DNA of 64,000 bases, taken from assembly GCF_002954775.1 (NCBI RefSeq), contig NZ_PJME01000022.1, forward strand, positions 62,001-126,000, given 5' to 3'. How positions within the stretch are numbered: position 1 is the stretch's first letter; every line of letters starts with the position of its first letter. The stretch is from Streptomyces geranii. Lineage in GTDB: Bacteria > Actinomycetota > Actinomycetes > Streptomycetales > Streptomycetaceae. The notes beneath the pieces were generated by a model, which was given only the letters and a program-made list of their open reading frames with translations, was not told where the DNA came from and did not search any database. Below, in pieces: positions 8,572 through 16,101 of this stretch. A program made the position numbers and the translations under genes.

Positions 8572-9228
8572 TCAGCGGGGCCGGTCCAGGCCGTGCCGGT
8601 GGGCGTAGGCGATGGCCTGGCCCCGGTCGCGGCTGCCGGTCTTGGCGAAGACCCGGTTGACGTGCGTCTTGACGGTGGCCTCGCTGACGACGAGGGAACG
8701 GGCGATCTCCCGGTTGGACAGTCCCTGGGCCATCCAGCCCAGCACCTCGGCCTCACGGGCGGTCAGCCCGTCGGGCAGCCGTTCCGGCGGTTCCGGCGCC
8801 GAGACGCTCCGCTGCCCGGTCACCAGGGCGACCAGCCGGGCGTGGACGGCGGGATCGAGCAGCGCCTGCCCCCGTGACGCGGCCCGCAGCGCCCGCTCGA
8901 TGTCGTCCCGGCCGGCGTCCTTGGTGAGGTACCCGAGGGCCCCGGCGGCGAGGGCGGCACTGACCGACTCGTCGTCGCTGTAGGTCGTCAGCACGACGAC
9001 GTGGGTGTGCGGATGCCTGGCCGTGACGGCCCGGGTGGCCTCGATACCGTCCATGCGCGGCATCCGCAGATCCATCAGCACGACGTCGGGCGCGTACTCC
9101 TCGACGGCGACAAGAGCCTGCTGCCCGTCCCCGACGGCGGCCACGACCTCGACATCGGGGAGCAGCGCGCAGATGGTGACGAGCCCGTCACGGATGAGGG
9201 TCTGGTCGTCGACGATCACTACTTTCAC
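8572..9228 (-). CDS. NarL/FixJ-family response regulator
   Basis: The protein has 218 residues. The receiver domain has DD at 7-8, the phosphoacceptor Asp53 in 'VVLMDLRMPR' and Lys in 'GYLTKDAG'. The LuxR-type DNA-binding domain (about 150-212) has 'LTAREAEVLGWMAQGLSNREIA'. GTG 9228 is preceded by GGAGG at seven bases. Genes of this class usually overlap their kinase gene; here 511 bp separate the two coding regions, filled by degenerate copies of this gene's own first ~90 bases. The GTG overlaps by four bases the stop of the open frame that runs through those copies. Confidence 0.95.
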   Translation of the reverse strand: MKVVIVDDQTLIRDGLVTICALLPDVEVVAAVGDGQQALVAVEEYAPDVVLMDLRMPRMDGIEATRAVTARHPHTHVVVLTTYSDDESVSAALAAGALGYLTKDAGRDDIERALRAASRGQALLDPAVHARLVALVTGQRSVSAPEPPERLPDGLTAREAEVLGWMAQGLSNREIARSLVVSEATVKTHVNRVFAKTGSRDRGQAIAYAHRHGLDRPR

Positions 9229-9743
9229 TGCGGGACCTCCGTCTCAGCGCAAGCGCCGGGCGCCTGACGGCAGCGGGCGACGAGCCCGTCGCGGGCAGGT
9301 CTCCGTCCGCCGATGGCCGCCACTGCCCTCATCCCGGCTCCCGCCTCGGCCGACTGACCGCAGATCGCGACGAACCCATCGCGGACCGGCCCCCGACCGC
9401 CGACGACGGTCACTGCCCCCATCCCGAACCTCCACCTCGTCGGGGGCACGCGGACGGCGACTGGCCCACCGCAGATCAGCGTCCGGCCACCGACGATCAC
9501 CACTCTCGGTCCCGGGACCCCCCTCCCGGCCTCCGCCTCGGCCTGCCGCCCACAACCCGCGACGGGTCCACCGCAGACGGCCACCGCCCTCACCCCGGAA
9601 CCCCGACCCCGACCGGCCAACTCACGCCGTCGGGGGCACGCCACTCGGCCACGGCCACGGCCTCCACGCCGGCCGGCCCCTCCCGAAGCGCGACAAGCCT
9701 GCCCCGAGCCCGGCCACCCGCCGTCAACGGCCACCGCCCTCAC
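9225..9743 (-). CDS. repeat-derived open frame between kinase and regulator (172 aa, doubtful gene)
   Basis: The frame starts at GTG 9743, four bases inside the kinase stop and seven bases after GGAGG, and ends at TGA 9225-9227, overlapping the regulator start. The predicted 172-residue protein is built from degenerate copies of the regulator's N-terminus: compare regulator 'VVIVDDQTLIRDGLVTIC' with 'VVIVGGRTLICGGPVAV' (81-97), 'VTVVGGRGPVRDGFVAIC' (111-128) and 'VAAIGGRRPARDGLVARC' (141-158). Two earlier units begin 'VRAVAV' at residues 1 and 51. Unit spacings of 27-30 residues keep the reading frame. The acidic phosphorylation residues are lost and many third positions are not G/C, so selection on the protein is doubtful. 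It may be a translated linker that preserves coupling, or simply decayed duplication. Confidence 0.4.
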   Translation of the reverse strand: MRAVAVDGGWPGSGQACRASGGAGRRGGRGRGRVACPRRRELAGRGRGSGVRAVAVCGGPVAGCGRQAEAEAGRGVPGPRVVIVGGRTLICGGPVAVRVPPTRWRFGMGAVTVVGGRGPVRDGFVAICGQSAEAGAGMRAVAAIGGRRPARDGLVARCRQAPGACAETEVPQ

Positions 9744-9755
9744 CCCGGAACCTCC
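9228..9755 (-). repeat. about six degenerate copies of the kinase-regulator junction
   Basis: Junction copies (GGAGG-like site, start-like codon, then RGGCRGTGRCCGTC-type sequence) begin at about 9743, 9593, 9509, 9422, 9332 and at the true regulator start 9228. A 26-bp stretch is identical at 9577-9602 and 9727-9752. The kinase ends in codons for Glu-Val-Pro-Gly-stop and the open frame ends in Glu-Val-Pro-Gln-stop, so the kinase's last codons were copied together with the regulator's first ones. Spacings are 150, 84, 87, 90 and 104 bp. Confidence 0.85.
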
Positions 9756-10930
9756 GCGCCGACCCGCCATCCCTCTCCCTCGGGCCCCGCGCCGAACGTG
9801 CCGCCGGCCAGTTCGACCCGTTCCCGCATGCTGTGCAGACCGTAGCCGCTCCCGGTCGACGCCAGTTCGGTCGGCCGGTCCTGACCTGGTCCGGGTCCGG
9901 GGGACGTCGTGTTGGTGACCGTCAGGGTCGTGTGTCCCTCGCCGTAGGTGAGGTCGACGGTGACTCGGGCGCCCGGTGCGTGTTTGCGGGCGTTGGTCAG
10001 GGACTCCTGGGCCACCCTCAGCAGGGCCACTCCCGCCGCCGGTGGCAGGGAGCGGGTGGGGCCGCTCGTCCGCAGGGTGGCGCCCTGGGCCGCGGTCAGG
10101 GCCGAGAGCTGGTCGTCCAGGGCGACCGGCTGGTCGCGCAGGGCCTGCACCGCACGGCGCGTCTCCTCCAGGCCCTCGACGACCAGCCGGCGGTTCCGGC
10201 CGATCGCGGCCCGGATGTCGGCGGCCTCGGCACCGGCCTCGACCAGGCTGTCCAGGGCCGTCATCTGCACCGACAGCGCGGACAGCGTGTGCGCCAGTAC
10301 GTCGTGCACCTCGCGGGCGATCCGGTTGCGCTCGGCGAGCAGTTCGGCCCGCTCGTGCTCCACGACACCGCGCTCCCGCTCCAGCACCAGCTCGGCGTCC
10401 GCCCGCTCCCTGGCCTGCTGCTGACGCCGCGAGATGCCCAGGAGCAGGCCCACCAACGCCCCCGCCGCCGCTGCCGCGACCCCCACGAACCCGTGCCCGG
10501 TCACCGCCAGGGCGACCCAGGCGGCGACCACCCCGGCCCCCGCCAGGAGCACCGCGCCCCGCAGCTCGCCCCTGGTGGCGGCGCACAGCCCGGCCACGCC
10601 GACGGCCACCGCTCCGAACCCCGAGAAGGCCATGATCGCCCCGCCGCTGACGGCCAGCAGCAGCACGGCCCCGAGAGCGAGGGCCGCGCGCCCGGTGTGC
10701 CGCGAGAAGAGCCACCCCGCGAATCCCAGGCCCACGCCCACGGTCAGCACCAGCCCGACCGGATCCCGGCCGCCGAGGCCGGCATCGGTCGCCGACACCG
10801 CCCCGTAGACCAGACCGGCCAGGCCGATGACCCCGGCGACCGGGCTCAGCGCCCCCCGGCCACGGGTGGGCCCGTCGAGGCCGGACCCCGCGTGATCGTC
10901 GGGTACCGCCCTGAGGTGATCAGCGCTCAC
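9740..10930 (-). CDS. two-component sensor histidine kinase (HisKA_3 class)
   Basis: The protein has 396 residues from GTG 10930; the frame is open further upstream, but that stretch lacks coding character. Residues about 30-165 are a block of membrane helices with almost no loops. A short coiled region follows, then the phosphoacceptor box 'REVHDVLAHT' with His at about 209, and an HATPase_c domain with 'QESLTNARKHAPGARV' and 'GSGYGLHSMRERVELAGG'. It is the cognate kinase of the regulator at 8572-9228. The gene ends in an amplified junction rather than in the usual direct overlap. The stimulus is unknown. Confidence 0.9.
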   Translation of the reverse strand: MSADHLRAVPDDHAGSGLDGPTRGRGALSPVAGVIGLAGLVYGAVSATDAGLGGRDPVGLVLTVGVGLGFAGWLFSRHTGRAALALGAVLLLAVSGGAIMAFSGFGAVAVGVAGLCAATRGELRGAVLLAGAGVVAAWVALAVTGHGFVGVAAAAAGALVGLLLGISRRQQQARERADAELVLERERGVVEHERAELLAERNRIAREVHDVLAHTLSALSVQMTALDSLVEAGAEAADIRAAIGRNRRLVVEGLEETRRAVQALRDQPVALDDQLSALTAAQGATLRTSGPTRSLPPAAGVALLRVAQESLTNARKHAPGARVTVDLTYGEGHTTLTVTNTTSPGPGPGQDRPTELASTGSGYGLHSMRERVELAGGTFGAGPEGEGWRVGAEVPG

Positions 10931-10989
10931 CGGGCAAGCATGCCTCACCGGACCCCGTCCCGGCCGGGCCCGCGGCAGCCGCGCGGGAC

Positions 10990-11109
10990 TCACGCGGACG
11001 ACACCCGCCACAACATCGAGCCACCCCGCGCCACCGACCCCACCGGGACACCCACGGCCCGCGGACAACCGGCCCGCACCGGACGAACCCCGCTCACGCG
11101 GACGACACC
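10990..11109 (-). repeat. 16-bp direct repeat copying the end of the DUF1453-like gene
   Basis: TCACGCGGACGACACC occurs at 11094-11109, where it encodes the last residues and stop of the upstream gene (Val-Ser-Ser-Ala-stop), and again at 10990-11005. The second copy sits between that gene and the kinase, 104 bp away. Sequence between the copies is otherwise non-coding. Confidence 0.75.
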
Positions 11110-11612
11110 TGGTGCAGCCGGGAGCCACGGCGTACGGCCTGTCCGCGCCACCCCACGATGGCGGTACGGGCGAGCACCTCGGCGAACGCCATCAGCAGGA
11201 TCGCCGGTACCCAGGCGGTCACGTCGATGTCGTGGCGCATCGAGAAGCGGCCGATGGACTCGGCGCCGCCGTGCGTCGCGTACAGCTGGAAGGCGAGCCG
11301 GAAGCCCACGCCCAGCACCCACAGGACGGCGGCGGCGACAGTCGCCCGGACGATGACCTCGCCCTCGGAGTTCCGGTCCACGTGCGTCAGCACCCCGGCA
11401 CCCGCGCCCAGCGCCAGCCCGGCCAGCGTCGCGGGCACGATCAGCAGCAGGTCGTTGCCCGCCGTCGGCACGGCGTGCAGATAGTGCGAGCCCGCCCAGC
11501 CGACCAGTACCAACGGCAGCAACAGCATCCGTGTCGTCAGCCGCCTGCCCCGCAGTTGCAGCACCACAAGCCCGATGAGGGCGAGATCGATCGCCCAGTC
11601 CGTGAAAGTCAT
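11094..11612 (-). CDS. DUF1453/CcdC-like integral membrane protein
   Basis: The protein has 172 residues, starting at ATG 11612 (MTFTDWAIDLALIGLVVLQL). It has four or five hydrophobic helices with a 'RRLTTRMLLLPLVLVGWAGSHYL' segment, resembling the DUF1453/CcdC-type membrane proteins that sit beside two-component genes in Streptomyces. It lies 163 bp upstream of the kinase on the same strand and may be its accessory or sensory partner, although the gap makes co-transcription uncertain. No catalytic motif is visible. Confidence 0.6.
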   Translation of the reverse strand: MTFTDWAIDLALIGLVVLQLRGRRLTTRMLLLPLVLVGWAGSHYLHAVPTAGNDLLLIVPATLAGLALGAGAGVLTHVDRNSEGEVIVRATVAAAVLWVLGVGFRLAFQLYATHGGAESIGRFSMRHDIDVTAWVPAILLMAFAEVLARTAIVGWRGQAVRRGSRLHQVSSA

Positions 11613-11648
11613 GCCTCGATCGTCACGCGGAGTGACCCCCCACCGCGT

Positions 11649-11662
11649 CAACCCACGGGTTG
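11649..11662. promoter_or_regulatory. small palindrome upstream of the membrane-protein gene
   Basis: CAACCCACGGGTTG is a perfect inverted repeat with 6-bp arms, 37 bp upstream of the minus-strand start at 11612. Two GGGTGGA motifs follow within 35 bp. It could be an operator for the kinase/regulator system or a promoter element. There is no direct evidence. Confidence 0.3.
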
Positions 11663-11784
11663 GCCCCGGGTGGAGCTCGGGTGGACCCCGGACAGACCTC
11701 CCTCTCCACCCACGCCCTACGACGGACAGACAGCTCCGCAAGCCCGCCAAGCTCACGTGCCCCCGTGCCGAGCCGCCGAAAGAC

Positions 11785-12360
11785 CTAGCCCTCGGAAGTC
11801 ACCCCGGCCAGACGCAGCGCGAAGTCGCTGTACTGCCACACCACGGCGTCCTCGGTCAGCTCGCCGTCCTCGCGGTACCAGACCGCCACGCCCATACCGA
11901 GGTCGAGAACGGCGTACGACACCAGTCGCGCCGAGCCCACCTTGAAGCACCCCTCCGCGACCCCCGCCTCCACGATCTCGCGGAACCCGGCCTCGTACTC
12001 CGCGCGCAGCGCCAGCACCCGGGCGCGGTGCGGCTCGACGAGGCTGCGGATCTCCCGGTTGCCGACGAAGGCCTCCAGCCGGTGCCGGGCGTGGTAGCGG
12101 ACGTGCGCCTCGGTGGCCCGGCGCAGACGTGCCACCGGGCCCTCGGTGCTGGCGACGGCGGCGCGGTGCGCGGCGAGGAGGTCCTCCATCGTGGTGGTCA
12201 TGATCCGGGCGAGGAGGTCCTGCTTGGACGCCACGTGCTTGTACAGGCTCGGCCCGCGCATACCGACCGCGCCCCCGATGTCGGCCATCGTGGTCGCCTC
12301 GTAGCCCAGGCGCGTGAACAGCTCCAGCGCCGCGGCACGGATGTCGTCGGACCGGCTCAC
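11785..12360 (-). CDS. TetR-family transcriptional regulator
   Basis: The protein has 191 residues. GTG 12360 is preferred because GGAGG lies just upstream and the protein then starts directly with the helix-turn-helix ('RSDDIRAAALELFTRLGYEATTMADIGGAVGMRGPSLYKH', residues about 3-50). The C-terminal ligand domain has no recognised subfamily signature. It faces the acyl-CoA dehydrogenase operon, so a fatty-acyl-CoA or related thioester is the likely ligand, as for FadR/KstR-type TetR proteins (inference). A perfect palindrome lies in the shared intergenic region. Confidence 0.92.
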   Translation of the reverse strand: MSRSDDIRAAALELFTRLGYEATTMADIGGAVGMRGPSLYKHVASKQDLLARIMTTTMEDLLAAHRAAVASTEGPVARLRRATEAHVRYHARHRLEAFVGNREIRSLVEPHRARVLALRAEYEAGFREIVEAGVAEGCFKVGSARLVSYAVLDLGMGVAVWYREDGELTEDAVVWQYSDFALRLAGVTSEG

Positions 12361-12487
12361 TCCACCTCCAGCTGCGGGACTAACCGGCGATAGCCGATCC
12401 ATCAGCCAATTCTATCGACAACTGTGACCTGTAACTGCGAGCTGTGCCAGGGGGCTTTCCACAGAGCCAAGCGCGCGCTTACAGTCT

Positions 12488-12505
12488 GGCTAATACTCAT
12501 TAGCC
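12488..12505. promoter_or_regulatory. TetR operator candidate
   Basis: GGCTAATACTCATTAGCC has perfect 7-bp arms with a 4-base spacer. It sits 15 bp before the acyl-CoA dehydrogenase ATG and overlaps the probable promoter. Its AT-rich core stands out from the background, and it is the only strong palindrome between the two divergent genes. Confidence 0.65.
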
Positions 12506-12520
12506 TGACCGGGAGGCGCC

Positions 12521-13723
12521 ATGGCAGTCGACCTCACCCAGGACCCCGCCGTCGCGGACCTCGCCCGCCGCACCGCCGAGTTCGTCCGCGAGACGGTGAT
12601 CCCGGCCGAGGAGCAGCACCGCGGCATCGCGCGCACCGAGGACGTACGACTCGGTCTGCAGCGGGCCGCGAAGGCCGCCGGGGTGTTCGCGCCGCACGTC
12701 GGTACGGAGTTCGGCGGGCACGGGCTGGACATGCGGGGCAGGGCCGCCGTGTTCGAGGAGGCGGGGTACTCCCTGCTGGGCCCGCTGGCGCTGAACATCG
12801 CCGCGCCCGACGAGGGCAACATGCACATGCTCGAAGCCATCGCCACCGACGCGCAGCGCGAGCGCTATCTGCGCCCGCTCGCGACCGGCGCCGTACGGTC
12901 CTGCTTCGCGATGACGGAACCGGCACCGGGCGCGGGCTCCGACCCCAGCGCCCTGACCACCCGTGCCGTACGGGTCCCGGGCGGCTGGCGTATCGACGGG
13001 CACAAGTGGTTCATCACCGGCGCGGACGGCGCCGGGTTCACCATCTGCATGGCCAGGACCTCGGGCGAACCCGGCGACCCGGGCGGCGCGACCATGTTCC
13101 TGGTCGACGCGGGCAACCCGGGCCTGAAGACGGTCCGGCACATCGAGACCCTCGACGAGAGCCTCTACGGCGGCCATGTCGAACTGCGCTTCGAGAACTG
13201 CGTCGTACCGGACGAGGCGGTCCTCGGCGAGGTCGACGAGGGCTTCCGCTACACACAGGTACGGCTGGGCCCCGCGCGGACCACCCACTGCATGCGGTGG
13301 CTGGGCATCGCCCGGCGCTCCCAGGACATCGCCGTCGAACGGGCCGCCGACCGCAGGCTGTTCGGCTCGCGGCTCGGCGATCTCGGCATGGTGCAGCAGA
13401 TGATCGCGGACAACGAGATCGACATCGCCGCCGCCCGGGGGCTGATCCTCCAGGCCTGCTGGGAGCTGGACCAGGGGCGTTCGGCCGCGCAGTCCACCTC
13501 GATCGCCAAGACCTTCTGCGCCGAGGCGGTCTGGCGGGTCGTGGACCGCTCGCTGCAGATCTGCGGCTCCCTCGGCGTCTCCGGCGACATCCTGCTCGGC
13601 CGCTTCCTGCGCGAGGTCCGCCCCTTCCGGATCTACGACGGCCCGTCCGAGACCCACCGCTGGGCCATCGCCCGCCGGGTCCTGCGCCGGCACACCGAGG
13701 CGACAGCGGCGGCGACCCGATGA
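12521..13723 (+). CDS. acyl-CoA dehydrogenase (ACAD10/11-like)
   Basis: This is an FAD-dependent dehydrogenase of 400 residues. ATG 12521 follows GGGAGG at six bases. The N-terminal helical domain (1-125), the middle beta domain with 'CFAMTEPAPGAGSDPSALTT' near 130 and 'GHKWFITGADGAGFTICMA' near 165, and the C-terminal helical domain with 'QICGSLGVSGDILLGRFLREVRPFRIYDGPSE' near 345 are all present. It is followed without a gap by a phosphotransferase, the bacterial counterpart of the ACAD10/11 pair. These act on 4-hydroxy acids or unusual acyl-CoAs, so the operon probably degrades such a substrate. It is likely repressed by the divergent TetR protein. Confidence 0.93.
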   Translation: MAVDLTQDPAVADLARRTAEFVRETVIPAEEQHRGIARTEDVRLGLQRAAKAAGVFAPHVGTEFGGHGLDMRGRAAVFEEAGYSLLGPLALNIAAPDEGNMHMLEAIATDAQRERYLRPLATGAVRSCFAMTEPAPGAGSDPSALTTRAVRVPGGWRIDGHKWFITGADGAGFTICMARTSGEPGDPGGATMFLVDAGNPGLKTVRHIETLDESLYGGHVELRFENCVVPDEAVLGEVDEGFRYTQVRLGPARTTHCMRWLGIARRSQDIAVERAADRRLFGSRLGDLGMVQQMIADNEIDIAAARGLILQACWELDQGRSAAQSTSIAKTFCAEAVWRVVDRSLQICGSLGVSGDILLGRFLREVRPFRIYDGPSETHRWAIARRVLRRHTEATAAATR

Positions 13724-14739
13724 GCACGGTGGACGGCCTCGAACCGGCCGCCCTGGAACGGTACTTCGCCGAGCACGTCCCGGAGTTCCGGGGCGGACTC
13801 ACGGCCGAGCTGATGCAGGGCGGCCGTTCGAACCTGACCTACGCACTGACCGACGGCCAAACCCGCTGGGTCCTGCGCCGCCCCCCGCTGGGCGAACTCA
13901 CCCCCTCCGCGCACGACATGGGCCGCGAGTACCGCATGATCGCCGCCCTCGCCGGCAGCGGGGTCCCGGTGGCACGGGCGGTGGCCCTCGCGGACGCCGA
14001 GGTGCTGGGCGTGCCGTTCGCGGTGGTCGAGTACGTCGACGGGACGGTGATCCGGACGGTCGAGCAGTTGCACGCGCTTCCGCAGCCGGCCATCACCCGC
14101 TGCGCGCACGCCCTGGTCGACGTACTCGCCCGGCTGCACGCAGTCGACCCGGACGCGGTCGGGCTGACCGGCTTCGGCCGCCCCGAGGGCTATCTGACCC
14201 GCCAGGTCCAGCGCTGGTACGACCAGTGGCAGCGCGTACGGACCCGTGAACTCGGCGACATGGAAAGGCTGCACGCCCATCTCGCCGCAAACTGCCCGGC
14301 GGAGAGCGGCGCTTCGGTCGTGCACGGCGACTTCCGCATCGACAACACCATCCTCGACCCCGCCGACCCGGGCACCGTACGCGCGGTCGTCGACTGGGAG
14401 ATGGCCACCCTCGGCGACCCCCTCGCCGACCTCGGCCTGCACCTCGTCTACGCCGACCCGTCCTTCGCACCGGTGCTGAGCGGATCGGCCGCGTCGACCA
14501 GCGAACGGCTCCCCGCCACGGCCGACCTCGCCCAGCGCTACGCCGAGGCGAGCGGCCGGGACCTCGGCGGACTCGGCTTCTACCTCTCCCTGGGCTACTT
14601 CAAGATCGCCGTCATCGCCGAGGGCATCCACGCCCGCTTCCGACAGGGGCTGACCCGGGGCACCGGATTCGACACGGTGGGACAGGCCGTCGCGCCGCTC
14701 GCCGCCGCCGGACTGCGGGCGGCACACCGGGAGCCGTGA
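13720..14739 (+). CDS. aminoglycoside-phosphotransferase-fold kinase (ACAD10/11 kinase-like)
   Basis: The protein has 339 residues and overlaps the preceding stop (ATGA). It has a kinase fold with 'MQGGRSNLTYAL' near residue 30, the catalytic loop 'VVHGDFRIDNTIL' near 198 and the metal-binding 'VVDWEMATLGDPLADLGLHL' near 222. In ACAD10/11-type pathways this domain phosphorylates a hydroxyacyl-CoA before the dehydrogenase acts. Antibiotic resistance is unlikely, because the gene is embedded in a lipid-catabolism operon and the sequence is of the acyl-CoA-associated APH class. Confidence 0.9.
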   Translation: MSTVDGLEPAALERYFAEHVPEFRGGLTAELMQGGRSNLTYALTDGQTRWVLRRPPLGELTPSAHDMGREYRMIAALAGSGVPVARAVALADAEVLGVPFAVVEYVDGTVIRTVEQLHALPQPAITRCAHALVDVLARLHAVDPDAVGLTGFGRPEGYLTRQVQRWYDQWQRVRTRELGDMERLHAHLAANCPAESGASVVHGDFRIDNTILDPADPGTVRAVVDWEMATLGDPLADLGLHLVYADPSFAPVLSGSAASTSERLPATADLAQRYAEASGRDLGGLGFYLSLGYFKIAVIAEGIHARFRQGLTRGTGFDTVGQAVAPLAAAGLRAAHREP

Positions 14740-15037
14740 TGAGCAACGTCGTCGACCTCTTCGACCTCTTCTTCGACCTCTTCCGGCTCGACGACGAGGT
14801 GGCCGTGGTCACCGGGGCGGGTTCCGGGTTCGGCACCGGGTTCGCCCGGGCGCTCGCAAGCGGGCGGTTGTGGACGAGTTCGGCCGCGTCGACGCCCTGA
14901 TCGAGAACGCCGGTGCCGGTACGGCCGTACCGGCCCGCAAGGAGAGCCCGGGGCAGTTCCGCCGGGTCAATTCGGCATCCCCTTCGGCGACTTGCCGCTT
15001 CACCTTCCGCGAAGAAGCCAGCAGTGACTACACGTAA
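14739..15037 (+). pseudogene. short-chain dehydrogenase/reductase, broken remnant
   Basis: The ATG at 14739 overlaps the previous stop, so this was the third gene of the operon. The first frame encodes the Rossmann motif 'VAVVTGAGSGFGTGFARALAS' minus one residue, then runs into TGA 14898-14900. A second frame from about 14866 carries the later SDR landmarks 'FGRVDALIENAGAGTA' and 'FRRVN' before TAA 15035-15037. About 40 central residues and the whole catalytic C-terminus (the Tyr-x-x-x-Lys region) are missing. A 9-bp unit GACCTCTTC is repeated three times near the start. It is non-functional. Confidence 0.75.
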
Positions 15038-16089
15038 CGTATGGCGACAGGCGGGTTCGGGCCCGCCAGAGCGGCCGGACGCACGGCCCCCGGCCCGAAG
15101 CGCCGCCGGGCCCGGTCGGCGGCGGCCTCGGCGGCGCGGGCCCGGGTGTCGCCGGGGTCCAGGGAGAGCTGCCGGTAGGCGTCGCCGGCCGGGAGCAGCC
15201 CGTCGGCGCGGATCGTGAAGGCGCGGACCCTCGCCCGCTGCAGCCCGAGGCCGGCCAGCAGGCCCAGGCCTGCCGCCGCGAGGGCGGGCGAGTGGCCGCT
15301 GGGTTCCGGCAGCGCGCGGGTACGGGTGGTGGAGCTGCGGTCGGCGTACCGCACGGTGAGGGTGAGGCGTCCGGCGACCCGGCCCTCGCCGCGCAGCCGC
15401 CGGCCGATCTGGTCGGCGAGCCCCAGAACCACCCGGTGCTGCTCCGCCGGGTCCAGACAGTCGCGTACCAACACCTGGTCGGCGACCAGCTGCGCCGCCG
15501 GTTCCGCGGGCACGACCGGGCGGGGATCGTGCCCGCGCGCCCGCTCGGCCAGCAGCCGGGCGGGGACCGCGCCGAGCAGCCGCTGCAGGGTCCCCGCGGG
15601 CAGGTCGACTATCTGACCGATGGTGTGCAGGCCGTATCTGCCGAGGAGTTCCGCCGTACCGCGGCCGACGCCCGGCAGCGCGGTGACCGGTCGCGGCCAC
15701 AGCCAGTCGACCGCCTCCCCGGCGGGCACCCAGGTGGTGTCCCCCGGCGCGGACGCGTCGGCCGCCATCCCGGCCAGCATGCGGTTGCCCGCGAGCCCAG
15801 CGCTGCTGTCGATGCCGTACAGCGCCTTCAGCCTCATCATCGCCGTCTGGACCATGTCGTAGGGAGACAGGTCGAAGTACCGGAGCGCCGAGGTCAGATC
15901 GAGCTGGACGGCATCGGACGAGGGCGGCACGGCCTGCACGTGAGGCGTGATACCGGACATCAGTTCGATTATGTCGCCGTACTGGACCTCGGTCAGCGCC
16001 GTATGCAGGTGAAGGTGGGCGATGTGCCGCTGCCGCACGCCCTCCCCCTTATCCCCCTCACCCCAATTCACCCCATTCACCCCGCTCAT
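15028..16089 (-). CDS. Y-family DNA polymerase-like protein (ImuB-like, probably inactive)
   Basis: The protein has 353 residues and starts five bases after the dnaE2 stop, so it is co-translated with it. It resembles DinB/ImuB proteins from the palm onward: 'DLTSALRYFD' near 55, 'AGNRMLAGMAAD' near 90, a helix-hairpin-helix 'LPGVGRGTAELLGRYGLHTIGQI' near 140 and a little-finger domain (about 215-315). The DinB N-terminal 'FYASVE' motif is absent, and the 'SIDEAYLD' acidic site is replaced by 'SSDAVQLD'. A late 'QLSLD' near residue 305 resembles a beta-clamp-binding peptide. Like ImuB it probably adapts DnaE2 to the clamp rather than polymerising. The N-terminus is a GVNGVN repeat created by a junction repeat. 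Confidence 0.8.
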   Translation of the reverse strand: MSGVNGVNWGEGDKGEGVRQRHIAHLHLHTALTEVQYGDIIELMSGITPHVQAVPPSSDAVQLDLTSALRYFDLSPYDMVQTAMMRLKALYGIDSSAGLAGNRMLAGMAADASAPGDTTWVPAGEAVDWLWPRPVTALPGVGRGTAELLGRYGLHTIGQIVDLPAGTLQRLLGAVPARLLAERARGHDPRPVVPAEPAAQLVADQVLVRDCLDPAEQHRVVLGLADQIGRRLRGEGRVAGRLTLTVRYADRSSTTRTRALPEPSGHSPALAAAGLGLLAGLGLQRARVRAFTIRADGLLPAGDAYRQLSLDPGDTRARAAEAAADRARRRFGPGAVRPAALAGPNPPVAIRYV

Positions 16090-16101
16090 CTCACTCACCC
16101 C
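16058..16101 (-). repeat. GGGGTGA repeats at the dnaE2/Y-polymerase junction
   Basis: On the minus strand GGGGTGA occurs at 16101-16095, 16083-16077, 16074-16068 and 16064-16058. The first copy carries the dnaE2 stop (TGA 16095-16097); the later ones fall in the start of the downstream gene and encode the odd Gly-Val-Asn repeat. Confidence 0.75.

Noticed and set aside
9305..9743. A second intact response regulator gene
   Set aside because: The repeated units lack the phosphoacceptor region and the acidic pair and never extend beyond about residue 35 of the regulator.
13720..14739. Aminoglycoside resistance gene
   Set aside because: Although the fold is the same, the sequence and operon belong to the acyl-CoA dehydrogenase-associated kinase class.
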